A stretch of 64,000 nucleotides of DNA from Plenodomus lindquistii (GCA_025504975.1 JANUWI010000010.1:1-64000); one strand, 5' to 3'; shown: positions 8,596 through 20,985, counted from the stretch's first letter. Numbers and translations are program-made. Notes: generated by a model not told the origin, from the sequence alone.

Positions 8596-9616
8596 CTACG
8601 CTGAAATAGATTTTGGCTGTTCGTTATACTGATTTTCTTCAATCAAAGAGGCGCTCTGGCTTGACTTAGAGTTCTTAAAGAGGGGCTTTAGTCCAGGCAA
8701 AGAAACAACAATGATAGAGAGTGTCATTTCCACCATACTCAGTGGGTCTGCAAAGGAGATATCAGCAAGGTAGATCAAGAAGGCATCTCAGGATGATGAA
8801 CTTACAAACAAGATTCTCCTGACCAGTCCCTATTTTCAGGCAAACGAAACGGACGATGCCAGATATGATTGTTAAAGCGCCGAGTGCGAATGTGAGAGTG
8901 ACACCAGCCGAGCTGTGGAGCACGCCCTTCGCTAGAAGGATCGCCGGGATGGCATACACCACAAGGTAACAGGCCAGATTGAGCGTGAAGTTGAGGATAA
9001 AGGGCTCAGGTGCATAGAAAACAGAGCATGCGCCGTCTTCCTGGCTCCATTGGACGGAAACGTTTGAGCCGCAGAAGAATGTGTCGTCGAATAGAATGGT
9101 GAGATAACATGTAACAACGAAGCCAGTCATGCCGTAAAGCATCTTTCGCATGCCAGAGTGGGAGGACAGGTCGAAGTAGGCCCAGTAGAAGGCGAGCATA
9201 CTCAGTTTCGGAAAGCCCATACCAACATCGTAGAAGTAGTTCGAAGAAAAAGAGATCTGTACCACGCGTGTCAGCCGGCGATCTTCCCAAGTGCTGGTGA
9301 GACATACTTTGGAGAGCTTGACACTAGTCTCGTACTCGTCAAGCACGCCCATCTGGTATGTGAGCGTGTCGCAGATGATAAGACCCAGTGCGTCCAGCGC
9401 AGACGCGATCAAGAGGTAGTCAGACCAGTCGAGCTTCTGGCGAAGACGGAAAAGGCGTGTATAGATGCGCGCAGCGACGAAGAGATAGGCGAGAGCCAGG
9501 AGAATCCACTCCGAGATCTATCACAGTGGTCAGCAGGCTGTTTTGACACAGCGAGGAGGCGTCGCGATAGTGAGCTCATGTACCATAACATCCTTGCCGT
9601 CAATGAAATGTGCCAT
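8596..9616 (-). CDS. Rhodopsin-domain (PTH11-like) integral membrane protein
   Basis: Seven-helix type membrane protein of the fungal rhodopsin/SAT4 domain family, whose members include PTH11-type surface receptors. The start is at 9616 (MAHFIDGKDVM). A first intron (GTACAT donor, CTGAC branch, ATAG acceptor) leads into ISEWILLALAYLFVAARIYT. Family markers seen: LDWSDYLLIAS, NYFYDVGMGFPKLSMLAFYW, two Cys in an outer loop, SGIVRFVCLK, and the C-terminal VEMTLSIIVVSLPGLKPLF. A 51-bp intron at 9307-9257 (GTATGT, CTGAC, TACAG) is a multiple of three and has no stop, so it looks like coding sequence; without it the text reads SVKLSK then ISFSSNYFYD, as in the family. A last intron (GTAAG to TGCAG) leads to the tail. 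Ligand and role are unknown. Confidence 0.8.
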
Positions 9617-10730
9617 TTTGTTTAGTTACAGGTCTCGCAGAGCAGGCAGTCGCATTCACCAACACTGGAAGCGTCGATGGAGAAGAAAAGAGGTCACTGT
9701 AAGCAAAGTAATGGAAGCGCATGCATCCATCGGCTGTGGAACGTTGGGCCTTGGATGTCAAGGCTCGACAAATCACGAATAATTTTCGGTCGTCTGCTAC
9801 CTTTCGAGAAGGCTGTAAGACATCGTACCTTGGCAGAACAATGTTGCTACGGGCGAACATCGAACTGGAATCCTCATGCAGGGCAACGGATCCTGCAGGA
9901 AGCTGTTGGTGCAAAGGCCGGAAGAATTTACAAACTACTGTACGGCGCAGTTAGAGTGGCGTGTTGGTTCAGTGGCCTTCGGACGTGCTCTCCGAAGCGG
10001 CAAGGCCCCTCGAGATGAGTTGGCACGATCAGGGGTCAAATTACCAGGACACTGTCACATTCAATTATGCAAGGGTAAGCGTTTGCTCGCCGTCGTTTAA
10101 CTTTCTATTGTAAGATTGCGCTGATTGAAACTCGTGACTTGGATCATAGAAAGATGGCGGGCTTAGTGCTAAAGCTAAGAGAGAGTAAGACTGCTGAGGC
10201 GGGTCGGCACAACGGTAGCTGTTACGCGAAGAACGAAGGATCCGATAATGTGGATCGCTCGTACCACAACTATGCGGGGCGGCTCGCTTCAAACGCTTGA
10301 TTGTCAACTGGATGTAGGGGAACGTTCGAATTAGTCACCGTGAAGGTGCGCTAAACTGGTCAATCAAAAAGCTTCAAAAGCCGCGCCAACTGATCTTGAA
10401 TACATATGTGGGGCTGAGAAATTTTCAACAGAATAACCACACCGTGCACTGAACCCGTGTGGGACCTACTCAAAGCGTTCGGAACACGGCCGAATTGTAC
10501 CAACAGTGTGGTAAGGAGCAACCTCAAATTTATTATGCATCTTCCGCAAGGGTTCCAACGCCTCGTCCGAGTATGCACTTGTCCCGAGCCGTGTCTGTTT
10601 GTTGCAGTGTGTACCTGATAGATCTTTCAAGGACTGCAGTGGCACATGTACGTACATGAAATCTTGATTGAAGGCTCGGAATATGATCGAGGAGCTCGAA
10701 TAACATTCGAGTGTGGAGTATTTATGTGTA
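9617..10730. other. Intergenic, nothing supported
   Basis: The gap lies between two minus-strand receptor genes. Short overlapping ORFs only. No tRNA, repeat or conserved motif recognised. Confidence 0.5.
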
Positions 10731-11993
10731 TCATGAAGTGCCCTTACTGTGCTCAAGCTTGTCGTCAACTGACGAAAATTGGACACTGATCCTACGTGTC
10801 TCGTAGATGACGTCCTTCCTGCTCAGCATGTTTAGTTCCACTTCGCTGCCTGAATCCTCCTCGTCCGGATGCATTCGAGAGCTTTTGCTTTTGCTGCCTG
10901 ACGAGAGCTGGATATGCTGAGATCGTGTAGTTGTCGTTCGATAGTGATTGTTCGAGGATATGTCACCATAGGTATGCTTCGGTGCAAAGATACCGCCACG
11001 TCTTATGTATGCTCGCATTGATGGTAGGGACACTACCATGATGGCAACGGCCATTTCTGCCATTGAAAGTACGACTACAAACGCATTAATACAGTCTCTT
11101 TGACCATATCGTAACTATACTTACAAACATTAGTCCAGGCTTGAATGACCTCAATAGTGGCAAACCGGACCACGCTCACGGCGATTGTGATGGCTCCGAG
11201 TGAGAATGTGGCGATGAGCCCCCATATTTGACGCCGATTAAGCTGTAGCTGATGAAGTAGGGGGAACGGCAGCACGCAGACTGGCGGACACCATCAGTTA
11301 AAAGGCGCTCCACAGGAACGCAAAGTCTTACTGAGCACATCTGTGAGGATGTTCATACCCCAATCGACTCTAAACACAACTTTGGAATTGAACGTGCTGC
11401 AAGCATCATCATCAAGCGACCAGTTGATGGATACTTGACGGCCGCACCAAAAGGTATCTAGGAAGCAGGTGGTGACCATCGCCGAAATCGTAAAGGTCGA
11501 TACAACGTAAAGGACTCTCCGCAGCCACCGCATCGTTGGAGGAAAGAGACGAAAATACAGCGCCAGAACGGCAAGCTTTGGCAAGTAGATTCCAGTGTCG
11601 TAAAAGTAGTTACCAGCGAATTGGACCTATTAATCGCGTCAGTAGTTTTACATCAATAAGGCCGAGGAAGGTTGGTCGCACTTTCTTGAGGCCGATTGCT
11701 CGAGCAATGGATGGCTCTGGCGCATCATCTGACATACCGCCCCATCTATAAGTCATAAAATCGGTAATGAATAGCGCGACAGCATTGAGAATTGACGCGA
11801 TCAGAAATGTGTCGCCGGGTGTGGGACGTTGCCGCTGCAAGAATTGGGGAATCAGACGACAAAAGCCCAACAGTGTTGCAAGAATGAGAAGGGTTGCTTC
11901 AATGGGCTGACAGAGTTAGTACTGCACCTCCAAGTCTTGGTGGTAGCAACCAGGACTTACTATGACTGTTTCTGGAGCAAGACCGTGAGCCAT
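10731..11993 (-). CDS. Second rhodopsin-domain (PTH11-like) membrane protein
   Basis: Same family as the gene at 8596-9616, rebuilt from five exons. The start is at 11993 (MAHGLAPETVI), matching the MAH start of its neighbour. Intron 1 (GTAAGT, CTAAC, GTCAG) leads into IEATLLILATLLGF. The rest reads PTPGDTFLIASILNAVALF, then VQFAGNYFYDTGIYLPKLA after an intron ending TTAATAG. Further markers are DTFWCGRQVSINWS, ICVLPFPLLHQLQLNRRQ, ITIAVSVVRFATI and AEMAVAIMVVSLPSMRAYI. A long Ser-rich cytoplasmic tail of about 85 residues ends the protein and is a candidate for phosphorylation. Probably a surface sensor; the ligand is unknown. Sequence divergence between the two is high, so they are not a recent duplicate. 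Confidence 0.8.
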
Positions 11994-14503
11994 AGTTACC
12001 AGATGGTAGAACAGGCGCTGTTCAGTATGCAGTAGTATCTGCGCAGGTCAACAATCGAAGTAACAAAATGCTATGTCACTTTCGTCTACAGTTCAGTCTA
12101 CAGCAACCCTGCTAATTTCCGCATGCATAGTAAGCACGCAGTGGGCACTACCTTCATGTGCGGTGCCGTTGGGTAAAGTCTCCACAGAAGCCATCTTTGA
12201 ATTACACACGCAGTGCTCATGCAAGCAGCATGCGGCGGCGTATGGACGAACAACAGGATGCCGTCCCTACCCTAGTTGCAATATGCAGTCCGCGCATCTC
12301 TAGGTACGGATGTAAGTAGAGGCCATTCCGAAAGGATTTAGCCTAACGCTAATGTAGGCTCTCACATGTGGCAAATCGCGTCCACCAATCGTGTGTCCTG
12401 TACTCATTCGCGCAATCTACGAGCAACACGTCTTATCTGCGATTCGCTTTTGGGTGTCCCGTTGGATATTTCGCTGTTTCACCTTGTTTCCCTTCATGCT
12501 AATCCGCTCCCATACCTACGAAATTGAAGATTTAAGATCCATCGCACCTGGCGAGAGATCGAGCGACTCGGAACCGTCTTCCCAGTAACGAGTGGAGTAG
12601 CCACTACCTTATCATAGTCGCGTGCTCTGAGTCCTACTTCTTTACATCCTTCCGATTCTGGTACCATATAGTCTGACGTGTGTGCTTATACTTCGCTCTG
12701 TTAGTGTAAAGTCCTACATACTTATGGCAACGTTGCACAGTTTCTCATCATGGGACCAAAGTGGCCGCGTACTGTACACCTCTCCTCGTGCTTGTGTAGA
12801 AATGCCTGTTCTATCTAGAGCCGCTATCCTGATCCTACCGGGTCTCCTCGGCCTGAAATTACTCGGTTCCAGATATTTAACTTCACACCTCCTCCATGTC
12901 TGAACGTGGACCAACCTGGACCGACCAACCAGCTAGATTCTATAGCAAGTTTGAATTGGGGGCAGCCTTCGAGAACGCGGTATATTGCTGCCCACAGCTC
13001 AGTCAGTGAAGAGAACCTGGCTGATCAGGAGCATGTTAAATGATTCATTAGAATTATCGAGAAGAAACAGAGGAACGGAAGCTTTCCTACCAGAACCCAA
13101 TCTGAAGATGTGCGCTTTGAAGATGGTGCTGAGGTAGATTTACAACTACTGACTCCTACAAAGGAATCGGAAGCGAACATCGAAAGTAATGGTCCCAATA
13201 TTTAGCTGGTAGTAGGTGGTGCGTCTGGAGCTATCGCGTCTAGTAGCGCTGAGCGTCGAGACGCTCGCGAGACATGTACGGCTGTTCGGCAAAATGTGCA
13301 TAGCTTGTGCAACTTCCGATACGTCGTGACGGAGCATTTACATAGGCTACCTGAATAGTTCTCAGCCAGTAACCAGGACAGCATCTAACCCATAAGACTC
13401 CGATGATAGATCTTGCTGCAGCTGCTCCTAGGGAACCTTCAATGATCTAGCAATCTTAGATATTGTCTGGACGAACCAAATATCAACTTTTAAAGTAGCG
13501 GTGCAAAGTTTGGATTGGCGGCTGGTTTCGAGCTGTTCGAGGAGTCGCTTCCGCCGACCCTCGCAAATTGCGCCTATATCTTCATCAACTGCATGTACCA
13601 TGACTTCCAGGGAGCGAAAAATTCGTTTCAAGTTGTTGCGCATCATGTCGGCGCGGGGCAAGCTCCTAGAAGAAGTTATGTGGGACTTAGGTAGACCTTT
13701 GATAGACAGGACTTCAGCATCGTTCTGCTGCTGCATCTGGAACGATGTCTTTAATCAAGCCGAGTGTATTATTGTTATTTAAGAACTTCATGCAGTTATG
13801 TTGAGATAAATGTTTCTCGGGGTATGTAGACACGTGGTAGAGTACTGTCAAGCTAGACTATAGTAGAACCCGGTGGGGTACTTTGATTCTAGCGCATGAT
13901 CCTCCCCAAACATTCCAACTTGGTGCTTGGGTGCGCCGAACCTTCGAAAAAACCACCTCTCTTTCTGGATTCATTGATTACACCTGCGGGGCTATGAAAA
14001 GACACATCTGGAATCGCGACACTGCGCGCATCGCGCCAAAGCCGCACAAAAGCGGAGGTAACCACAAGTCCTGCACGGCGAGACGTCGTTGGTCAAAGAG
14101 TCGCGAGGAGTAAGCTCCGTTGATCATTGAGCTTGTGAGGCTAATGATTACTAATCGCGTTCCCAGGCCCGGAAAGATCCAAATACGCAAGCGATTGCTT
14201 GCGTCCGAGAGCAGCCAGGATGTCTAGTCTAGCGGGGGAATAGTCGACCCGCCTGGGAAACCCCGATTGCTTTTCAAGAGGTTATTCTGTTCGCGCAAAG
14301 CTTAATGAAATGGCGCGAGGCCAAAAGTTAGAGCATATATAGACTTCACGTCGCGCTGTTGTTGTAGTTGCACTATATGTTTTTCCTCTGCATTATTGCC
14401 TGGCCGTCTCATTGAACGATCGTCTAAACACACGATAGCCTATTACCCTTCTGTCAACAAAGAACCAACTCCCACCTCAATAATTGCCCGTTGATTTTCC
14501 AAA
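11994..14503. other. Long intergenic stretch; one possible minus-strand remnant
   Basis: No complete gene is visible in about 2.5 kb. A minus-strand ORF at 13428-13736 (102 codons, rich in Arg, Leu and Ser, with a segment AICEGRRKRLLEQLETSR) looks protein-like and could be a leftover exon, but no matching exons are found around it. The last 200 bases contain the promoter of the SDR gene. Confidence 0.4.
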
Positions 14504-15523
14504 ATGTCATCTCCCAAGCAAACCATCCTCATCACAGGGTCCGTCTTCCACCCCAACGCATCTCTCTCCCTTGAGCCACCCATCTAACACCACCCAAGAT
14601 GCACAAAAGGCAGCGCAGGCCACTCGCTCGCCCTAGAATTTGCCTCGCAAGGCTTCCGCGTCTTCGCCACCGCGCGCTCAGTAAACTCGCTCGAAGGGCT
14701 CCAGGAGAAGGGCATCGAGGTGCTGCCCCTGGAAGTGACGAGCGCGGAAAGCATTGCCAACCTCAAGGCGGAGATTATCTCGCGGACGGGCGGAAAGTTG
14801 GATATGTTGTTTAACAATGCTGGGATGAGTAAGTATTCCCCGTCTGTATAGAATGAAAATGTGTGGTTGACGTTAAGAACAGTGTACGAGAACCCGGCCA
14901 TTGACGCTGATAAATCGCGCGTAAGACAAATGTTCGACGTCAACGTGTTTGGCGTCATGGACATGGTCAGCGCATTCACACCGCTTCTCATCGCTGCTGC
15001 GGGTGACAGCTCTAAACCACCCACGATCATCAACACCGCGTCCGTTTTGGCGGTTGTGCCGTATCCATTCTCCGCGGCGTACAATGCGACAAAGGCGGCG
15101 GTGGCAGGGTACTCTGACGCCCTGCGCGTGGAGCTTGACCCATTGGGTATCAAGGTCGTGACGTTGTATATGGGTGTTGTTTCTACGGGTCTCGCGTCCG
15201 AAGACGGAATCAAGTTCAAGCCAGACAGCATTTTCATTGATGCTGAGGCTGGTGTCAAGAAGAGGGCGGCGGAACACATCAAGACTGGGATGAAGCCGGC
15301 TGAGTTCGCCAAGCAAGTCGTGAGCGGGTTGTTAAAGAAGCGCGCATTGGGCCAGAACGAGTATTTATGGAAGGGCTCGATGACGACGTTGATTTACTGG
15401 CTTACAGTATTTGGAAACAGGAAAATTTACGACTCGTCGAATGCAAAGGAGATCAACTGGAATGAGGACATCAAGAGAAAAATTGCGGCCAAGGGCAAGC
15501 AGAGCGTGGTTGCGGCTAAATAG
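14504..15523 (+). CDS. Short-chain dehydrogenase/reductase, AYR1-like
   Basis: NAD(P)(H)-dependent oxidoreductase of the classical SDR fold, 301 residues from three exons (14504-14538, 14599-14828, 14883-15523); the lengths sum to whole codons. The nucleotide-binding turn is spread over the first splice: ITG plus GCTKGSAGHSLALEF. NNAGM is split by the second intron. The catalytic Ser lies in INTASVLA and the Tyr/Lys pair in YNATK. Substrate specificity sits after VVTLYMGVVSTG. The combination TGC..GS.GH resembles fungal 1-acyl-dihydroxyacetone-phosphate reductases (AYR1), which make phosphatidic acid precursors, but other SDRs share it. The C-terminal segment near LIYWLTVFGN is hydrophobic and could hold it to a membrane. 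Substrate assignment is tentative. Confidence 0.8.
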
Positions 15524-16321
15524 ACGCTGGTGATAAAGCGTTGGATCTGGAAACTCACTTCTTGTATATCATTTTCATGTAGGCCCGGTGGGCGTGTTCC
15601 ATGGGGAGATAGATCAATATACGTCTAGCAATAAAGGGCGAATATCCGCATTGCGAATTTTTCCAAAACACAAGGGCGACATGCGAAGACACGAACTGCA
15701 TCCTCTGTGAGCCGACGGACTTCCCCTTTCAGGGTACTTTTTCGCCCATGGCAAGCGATGCGAAGTCCAGCTTTGCAGTATCCAGAGTCGGCCTGATACC
15801 GGGATGAAGTTGTCCCGCTCTGGATTACGATCACTAATCATAACATGAGTATCATCGGCAGTGTCTCCGCTGGAGCTACCTGCATCGAGACTCGCGCGAT
15901 CTCCATTAGCCTCCTCGCGCTTCAGCCTCAGCTTCGTAGGTTTGGCGCATCTGACACGGACTCACTTCATGCCGTACTCACTTCAAGCTTTACCAGCGTC
16001 TGCCGCTCTACATCCTCTAAATGGCTCGTCATTTATGTCATCTACTTTGTGCATACATGTGCATGCCACGCCTTGCTACAATGTTACTATAAAATCAGTA
16101 GACAAAGGAAAAGATGAACAGTCCTATCAGCGCCCAAAAGTTTCAGGAAAAAAGGGGAGGGTATACAATGTATCAACGATTGAGGTTATAAACTCCGCAA
16201 GAGCCCCTCGTAGTTAGGGAAATTAAACAAAAACTTCTCGCTTACTTGACAACCTCCAATTCACATCGAGCCACCTGCACAAAAAACCACCCCAGCAAGC
16301 GCGCACACACACAGTGGCAAG
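15524..16321. other. Intergenic, nothing supported
   Basis: 3' region of the SDR gene and promoter of the kinase-like gene. Short ORFs without features. The 60 bases before 16322 are rich in CA, as is common ahead of fungal start codons. Confidence 0.5.
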
Positions 16322-17452
16322 ATGTCCTTTACTTCGGACATTCTAGAAGAGTACTTTGGCCAGCAGACTAGATCAGAGATCGAGTCAGCACAGTGGCAGA
16401 GTCTGATGCCTACCGGAAAGCCCGTAGCCTACTACTCGAAATTACAGCTTCCATACGAAGCGCCACAGCATCCCAGGATCCCTTCGATCGAAGAAATTGA
16501 CGAGAACATGGAAAACAACAGATTTTCCTCAAGCTTGACAAGTGGTCCAGTGTGCAGGATCGGACCTGTAGTCGTCAAAGGTTCACCATATGTCACAATC
16601 ATACAGGAAGCAGAAGACCTTCTCTTTCTCCAATCAATAGGGTCTAAGCTTCGCACGCCTACTGTCTACGCTGTGTTCGCCCGCAGCATGAATGATCGGG
16701 ACGGCAAACCCGTGGAAGTCTACTACATGGTGCAAGAGTATATTGAAGCTGAACACCTGAATACCGAGCTCTGGCTTAGTCTGGATATTACAGGGCGTCA
16801 AAAGTTAGGCGCGAGCATCGCTGAGCAGATTCTCCTCTTGCGATCAATTCGCCCTCCCCCTCATCTCACTTCTTCCTACGGCCGTGTGCATGATCAAGGA
16901 TGGCAAGAGAACATGGAAATGGTCCAGAGCAACTACAAGGACTTGTGTGGTCCTTATGCGAGCTACGAGGATTTCTGTGAGGCTGTCTTGACGAGTGCCC
17001 ATATCTCTGCAGCAGTATTCCAGCCGGAAGCTCTGGAAATGCAATCCTCACAGGATTTGTTAGCCGAGTTCAAAGCCGCGCTGAAGACGTGGGACAGTAC
17101 GCCAACCTTTACTCACATGGATCTTGGGATCCAGAACATACTCGTTCGGCGTGTTCCAAGTCTGAACGGGGACGGTGAAGATGATTGGGAGGCTACACTG
17201 ATCGATTGGGAACGATCAGGGTGGTTTCCAGCTTGGGTGCAAAAGGCTATACTCGATACTCGGATCAATTTCACGTCAAGGCCGCCTGGGTGGGAATTGA
17301 CATTGAGGCAGCCTGGGAACAAGATTACTGATCACCCAGAGGTAAAAGAGGAGCTTCTTGGCATGATTTCCGGCTGCTGGGATAATCCGTCGGAGGAGCC
17401 GCGTGCCATGTTTGAAAAGCTCGATGAAGATCTAGGATACGATGTTCTGTAA
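16322..17452 (+). CDS. APH-family phosphotransferase-like protein
   Basis: A single-exon protein of 376 residues with the aminoglycoside-phosphotransferase/choline-kinase fold. Seen: the catalytic loop FTHMDLGIQNILV (H-x-D with Asn five residues on), and the metal-binding motif as LIDWERSGWFP near residue 297, both in the expected order and spacing. The N-lobe includes VVVKGSPYVTIIQEAEDLLFLQ, in which the Lys and Glu fit the ATP-anchoring pair. The C-terminal half includes the Trp/Pro-rich segment usual in fungal members. Fungal genomes hold many such proteins and few have a known substrate; true antibiotic resistance is unlikely. It probably phosphorylates a small molecule in the cytosol. 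Confidence 0.8.
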   Translation: MSFTSDILEEYFGQQTRSEIESAQWQSLMPTGKPVAYYSKLQLPYEAPQHPRIPSIEEIDENMENNRFSSSLTSGPVCRIGPVVVKGSPYVTIIQEAEDLLFLQSIGSKLRTPTVYAVFARSMNDRDGKPVEVYYMVQEYIEAEHLNTELWLSLDITGRQKLGASIAEQILLLRSIRPPPHLTSSYGRVHDQGWQENMEMVQSNYKDLCGPYASYEDFCEAVLTSAHISAAVFQPEALEMQSSQDLLAEFKAALKTWDSTPTFTHMDLGIQNILVRRVPSLNGDGEDDWEATLIDWERSGWFPAWVQKAILDTRINFTSRPPGWELTLRQPGNKITDHPEVKEELLGMISGCWDNPSEEPRAMFEKLDEDLGYDVL

Positions 17453-17643
17453 ACAACTTCAAGCTGTTCGTATGCATTCCTAGCTGGTCTTCCTTGCAAT
17501 GTCGATCTTTGAGTGAGACGTTCCATTCTAAACAGTCAATAGAAAGGTCATGAAGGCATAGATAAATCTTCCAATGAAGAATAGCTGGACTATGAACACC
17601 ATGTAGCATTCGACTTCAATGTGAGATAATCAGTCACTAACAA

Positions 17644-18160
17644 CTAGAAGTACTCTTCCCACTTATGTTCAGTTTGCGTCCTTAGTATATCGAGAACATT
17701 ACTGACCCAAGCGTCAAAGTCTTTGTTCATTGGCATCGGAGTGGCCTTACAAATTCGCTTAAAAGCAGTGACAGACTCGAACCGGCCATACTCCTCGACA
17801 ACGTGATAGCCGGTTATAATCCGAGGATGTTTACCAGGTGTACAGCAAAGAGCAGAAGCCCGAGATAGGGTCTGTACTGCCTCACAGCTGATGCCAAGGT
17901 AGTTGTGTCCCTTTGAGCGAAAGGTGAATACGTTATTTCCACGCATTGCGGAACGCGTTAGTGCGGGTAAGTGGTGCGGTCAGATGCGTGTGTGAATGTG
18001 GATTTAAATGCGTAAGTGATGATTGCGTGCGTGAGTTTAGTACACAGGAAATCCAGAGAGTAATGAGAAAAGGGAGTTTTATATGCCGTACCCGCTCGGC
18101 ATGGTCCTGGGCAAAGAGTGAAACATCAAGTTTGATATCAAAGCGTCTTGTGTGAGACAT
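17644..18160 (-). CDS. Small hypothetical protein, two exons
   Basis: A model of about 111 residues: exon 1 18160-18092 (MSHTRRFDIKLDVSLFAQDH) and exon 2 17910-17644, joined in phase 0 through a GTACGG donor and a CAAAG acceptor. The intron of about 181 bases is long for this region and its CTAAC branch lies far from the acceptor, so the join may be wrong. The second exon reads GHNYLGISCEAVQTLSRASA and ends in an acidic, Trp-containing tail. No domain is recognised. It is cysteine-poor and has no signal peptide. Confidence 0.45.
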
Positions 18161-18653
18161 TGGGCAATGCGCATCTAATGGTTCTCCACGATGATTCCGC
18201 AGACCTACCTAGGTAGCAATCATGAATATCACCATATGCTAAGCATAGACTCAATGTAGCGTACGACTTCGGTGGACAATTTCAAGTTTCCACACGCATG
18301 ATCAAGCGTCTCGCAACGGGTTAGTCGAGTTTTAGCGGGTCCACTTGGTAGACAGGCGGAAGGTCTGCATTAGAGTAGAGGTGTCCGTGAGTAAGGCAAA
18401 TTCAGCGTAAGAGGGTAGGAAGATGGCTAGAAAGTTAGATGTATGCGCCACAAGACTTACCCTTGGGCGAATGAACGTTCCGTGCTGCAAATGTGCCAGT
18501 CTGTTGGTGTTGGGGCAAACGTCAAGTGCAACATGTGAAAACTTGATCAAGTGTGAAGTTGAACACCACCAAGTAGGTCTGATTGTTGTGCCCTCATTGT
18601 TGCACAACACAGCCTTAATCGAGAATATATTACGACAGCTATTGTACTACAGC
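18161..18653. other. Intergenic, nothing supported
   Basis: This lies between two minus-strand genes, upstream of the small protein and downstream of the SRP receptor gene. Only short overlapping ORFs are present. Confidence 0.5.
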
Positions 18654-20708
18654 TTAGCTCATGAGCAGCCTGGTGACAGCCCCCACATTCAACGTCCTCA
18701 AATCACTGTAATGTTGTCCCGTACCCAAGAAAACCACCGGTATCCCCGTTGCGTGCACCATGCTAACCAGCGTACCTACCATGTCCCCAACGGTATCGCA
18801 TTTTGAAACGACGAAGCCGTCTAGACTGCGCCCAGCGCCAAACGAGGCGTTAAAGTTGCGCGCCTGGGCGACCGAGTCGGTGCCAACGAGCGCTTCGCCA
18901 ACCATGAGGATTTTGTCTGGATTAGCTAATTTGCCAAATTTTTCGAGCGACGACATGAGGCGTTGATCGTTGTGGCGTCGACCGGCGGTGTCGATCAGCA
19001 CGACATTGAAGTTGTTCTTCTCGGCGAAGACGACGGCATCGGCGGCGATATTTGCAGCATCCTTGCCATAGCCCTTTTCAAATAAGTCGACCTGACCACC
19101 TTCTCGTTGCGAGAGTTCCTTGAGACGGTCGACGTGCACACGGAGTTGTTCGACAGCGCCAGAGCGGAAGGTGTCTGCGGCGGCGATGAGCACGCGGTGA
19201 TGATTTTGTAGGAGGAAAAAGGCGATTTTGGAGAGATTTGTGGATTTGCCGACACCGTTTACACCGACAATGGAGAGGACATAGGGGCGAGTGGAAGTAG
19301 AATTTGTGTGTTGAATTTCGCGGAGGAGATCGAGGGAGGAGGTAGGTGTGAGGATTTTGGTGAGGGCTTTTTCCATGGAAGCCTTGAGGGTGGTCTCGAT
19401 TGCTGTGGTGTGGTTAGTGTAATAAAGGGACCATGACTGGGATGGTGATTACGAACTGGTAAAGTTGGGCGTCTTCATTCCCACGAGATCGCGCTCCACG
19501 CTCTCGCACAGCCGTACCGCAGCTTCGAGAGCGACATTCTTTTTCAGCAAATGTTGCTCCATGCCTTTGAGGGGCTTGGCCAAGTCTTCCTTGGTGAGCG
19601 TTTTGCCTCCTACGACGTTGCGGAACAGTCCCCCTATCGCGCCCAGACTCGATCCCACCAGGCCACTTGCTGGTGCAGGCGCGTCCTTGTCCCTTTTTGC
19701 GTTTTGCTCTGCAATGATTGCGTCCATCTCATCGTCCAGGTCTCTCAACACGAATTCGCCCTTGTTGGTCTTGCGGCCCCAAGTCTCCTGCTTGATCTCC
19801 TCCAATGCTTCGTTGGCAGAGGCTTCGCCGCGGATGTCTGATTGCGAATAATCAAGGACTGAATCGTCGTGCTCTTCGGCACCAAATTCGCCCCATATTC
19901 TGCCCTTCTTGGCCGAGCCTTTGCCTTTGCGCTTGACGGATGCCTCGTCTCCTGAAGAGGCAGGTGCTGAGTTGAAAGCCGAAGCCTTCTTCTTGTCTCG
20001 CCGCGACATCTTGCCGCCCAGGGGTCGCGCCTTGCCGGTCAGGATACCACTGTGCGCCGGTGTTGTGGGTCTTGATGTGTCAGGCGTTGGTACTGGCGTC
20101 GAGTCGGCACTGGTATCGTACAGCGGCCGTTGGGGCATGTGCAGGGCGGGCGGTTGTGGCGGGCGCTCGTCGGCCGAGTCATTGTCGGTGCTTGATTCTG
20201 GTGTGGTGAGCTTGATGGAGGGTGCGCCCGAGTCGCTCGCGCCTTCCAGTTCGTGTATTTGGCGGTCAAAGTAGGAGCCAAACTTGTCGCAATTGACGAC
20301 GCTGCTGTGTTCCGTCCTGAGCTGCTCGCCGTAGAGGCCGACAAACAGGGCGCGGATGTTGTCGAGGAGCTTGTCTATCCACGTGAGGTGGACCAGACTC
20401 TGGTAGACGGCCTGGCATGTGATGAGCCCATGTTCTGTGCAGTGCAGTGCAGTTTACGTGTCGTGCGATGCGCCACAACATACCACGAAGATGAGGCCGA
20501 GATCCTTGGACGCCGTCCACTTGAGCGTGTAGCCTTCCTTCCTGTATGTGGGTTTGGCGCCAACATCTTCGGACGACTGTGGCTGGATGCGCTCCTCGAT
20601 GAAGACATCGCGGATGAGGCTGTTGATGACGTTGGCGCCGACGGGGACATAGGTGCGCGACCACAGGACGACGCCTGAGGTGGTGACAATCTCGAACGTG
20701 TCCAACAT
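18654..20708 (-). CDS. SRP101: Signal recognition particle receptor subunit alpha
   Basis: Docks the ribosome-SRP complex at the ER membrane through paired GTPases. The start is at 20708 (MLDTFEIVTTSGVVLWSRTY), the usual N-terminal SRX domain that binds the beta subunit. An intron (donor GTATGTTG after LGLIFV, acceptor GCCAG) leads to AVYQSLVHLTWIDKLL. A charged, low-complexity linker follows (PTPDTSRPTTPAHSG and KRKGKGSAKKGR). The last intron (GTAATC donor, ACTAAC branch) joins to the NG domain: P-loop GVNGVGKSTN, then AADTFRSGAVEQL, DTAGRRHNDQRLM and SKCDTVGDMVG, ending in GTGQHYSDLRTLN. All GTPase motifs are intact. It is transcribed divergently from YIF1, also a secretory-pathway gene. 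Confidence 0.95.
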
Positions 20709-20985
20709 GGTTAGCAGCAGCAACAACAGTGGTGATGTCGTATGTGGATTCGTGGGCCGAGACGTGGGGGGGCGCGGACAAGGCATGACGCCTGCGCAGA
20801 GCGCAATTGCCAGTTGCCAGATTGTCGGAATCGGCGCGGAGGTGACGCGAGCTCACCACCAACACTGCCACCACCAATACTCTACACTCCCGGCCCAGGC
20901 AGCAACCCACGCCTTGTTCAACCCCCCGAGTCGCCACCATCGCCCCGTCCTGTCGTTACATGATTGATACGTCCTGCGCGCCATC
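20709..20985. promoter_or_regulatory. Shared divergent promoter of SRP101 and YIF1
   Basis: The 277 bases between the two start codons must serve both genes. The region is rich in CACCA and CCACC runs, with no clear TATA box. Co-regulation of the two secretory genes is inferred from the arrangement only. Confidence 0.4.

Noticed and set aside
13428..13736. Minus-strand 102-codon ORF as a gene
   Set aside because: The text is protein-like, but there is no start or splice context and no partner exons. Kept only as a possible remnant in the intergenic note.
16322..17452. Antibiotic-resistance kinase
   Set aside because: The fold is shared by many fungal housekeeping or unknown kinases, and nothing in the sequence points to a drug substrate.
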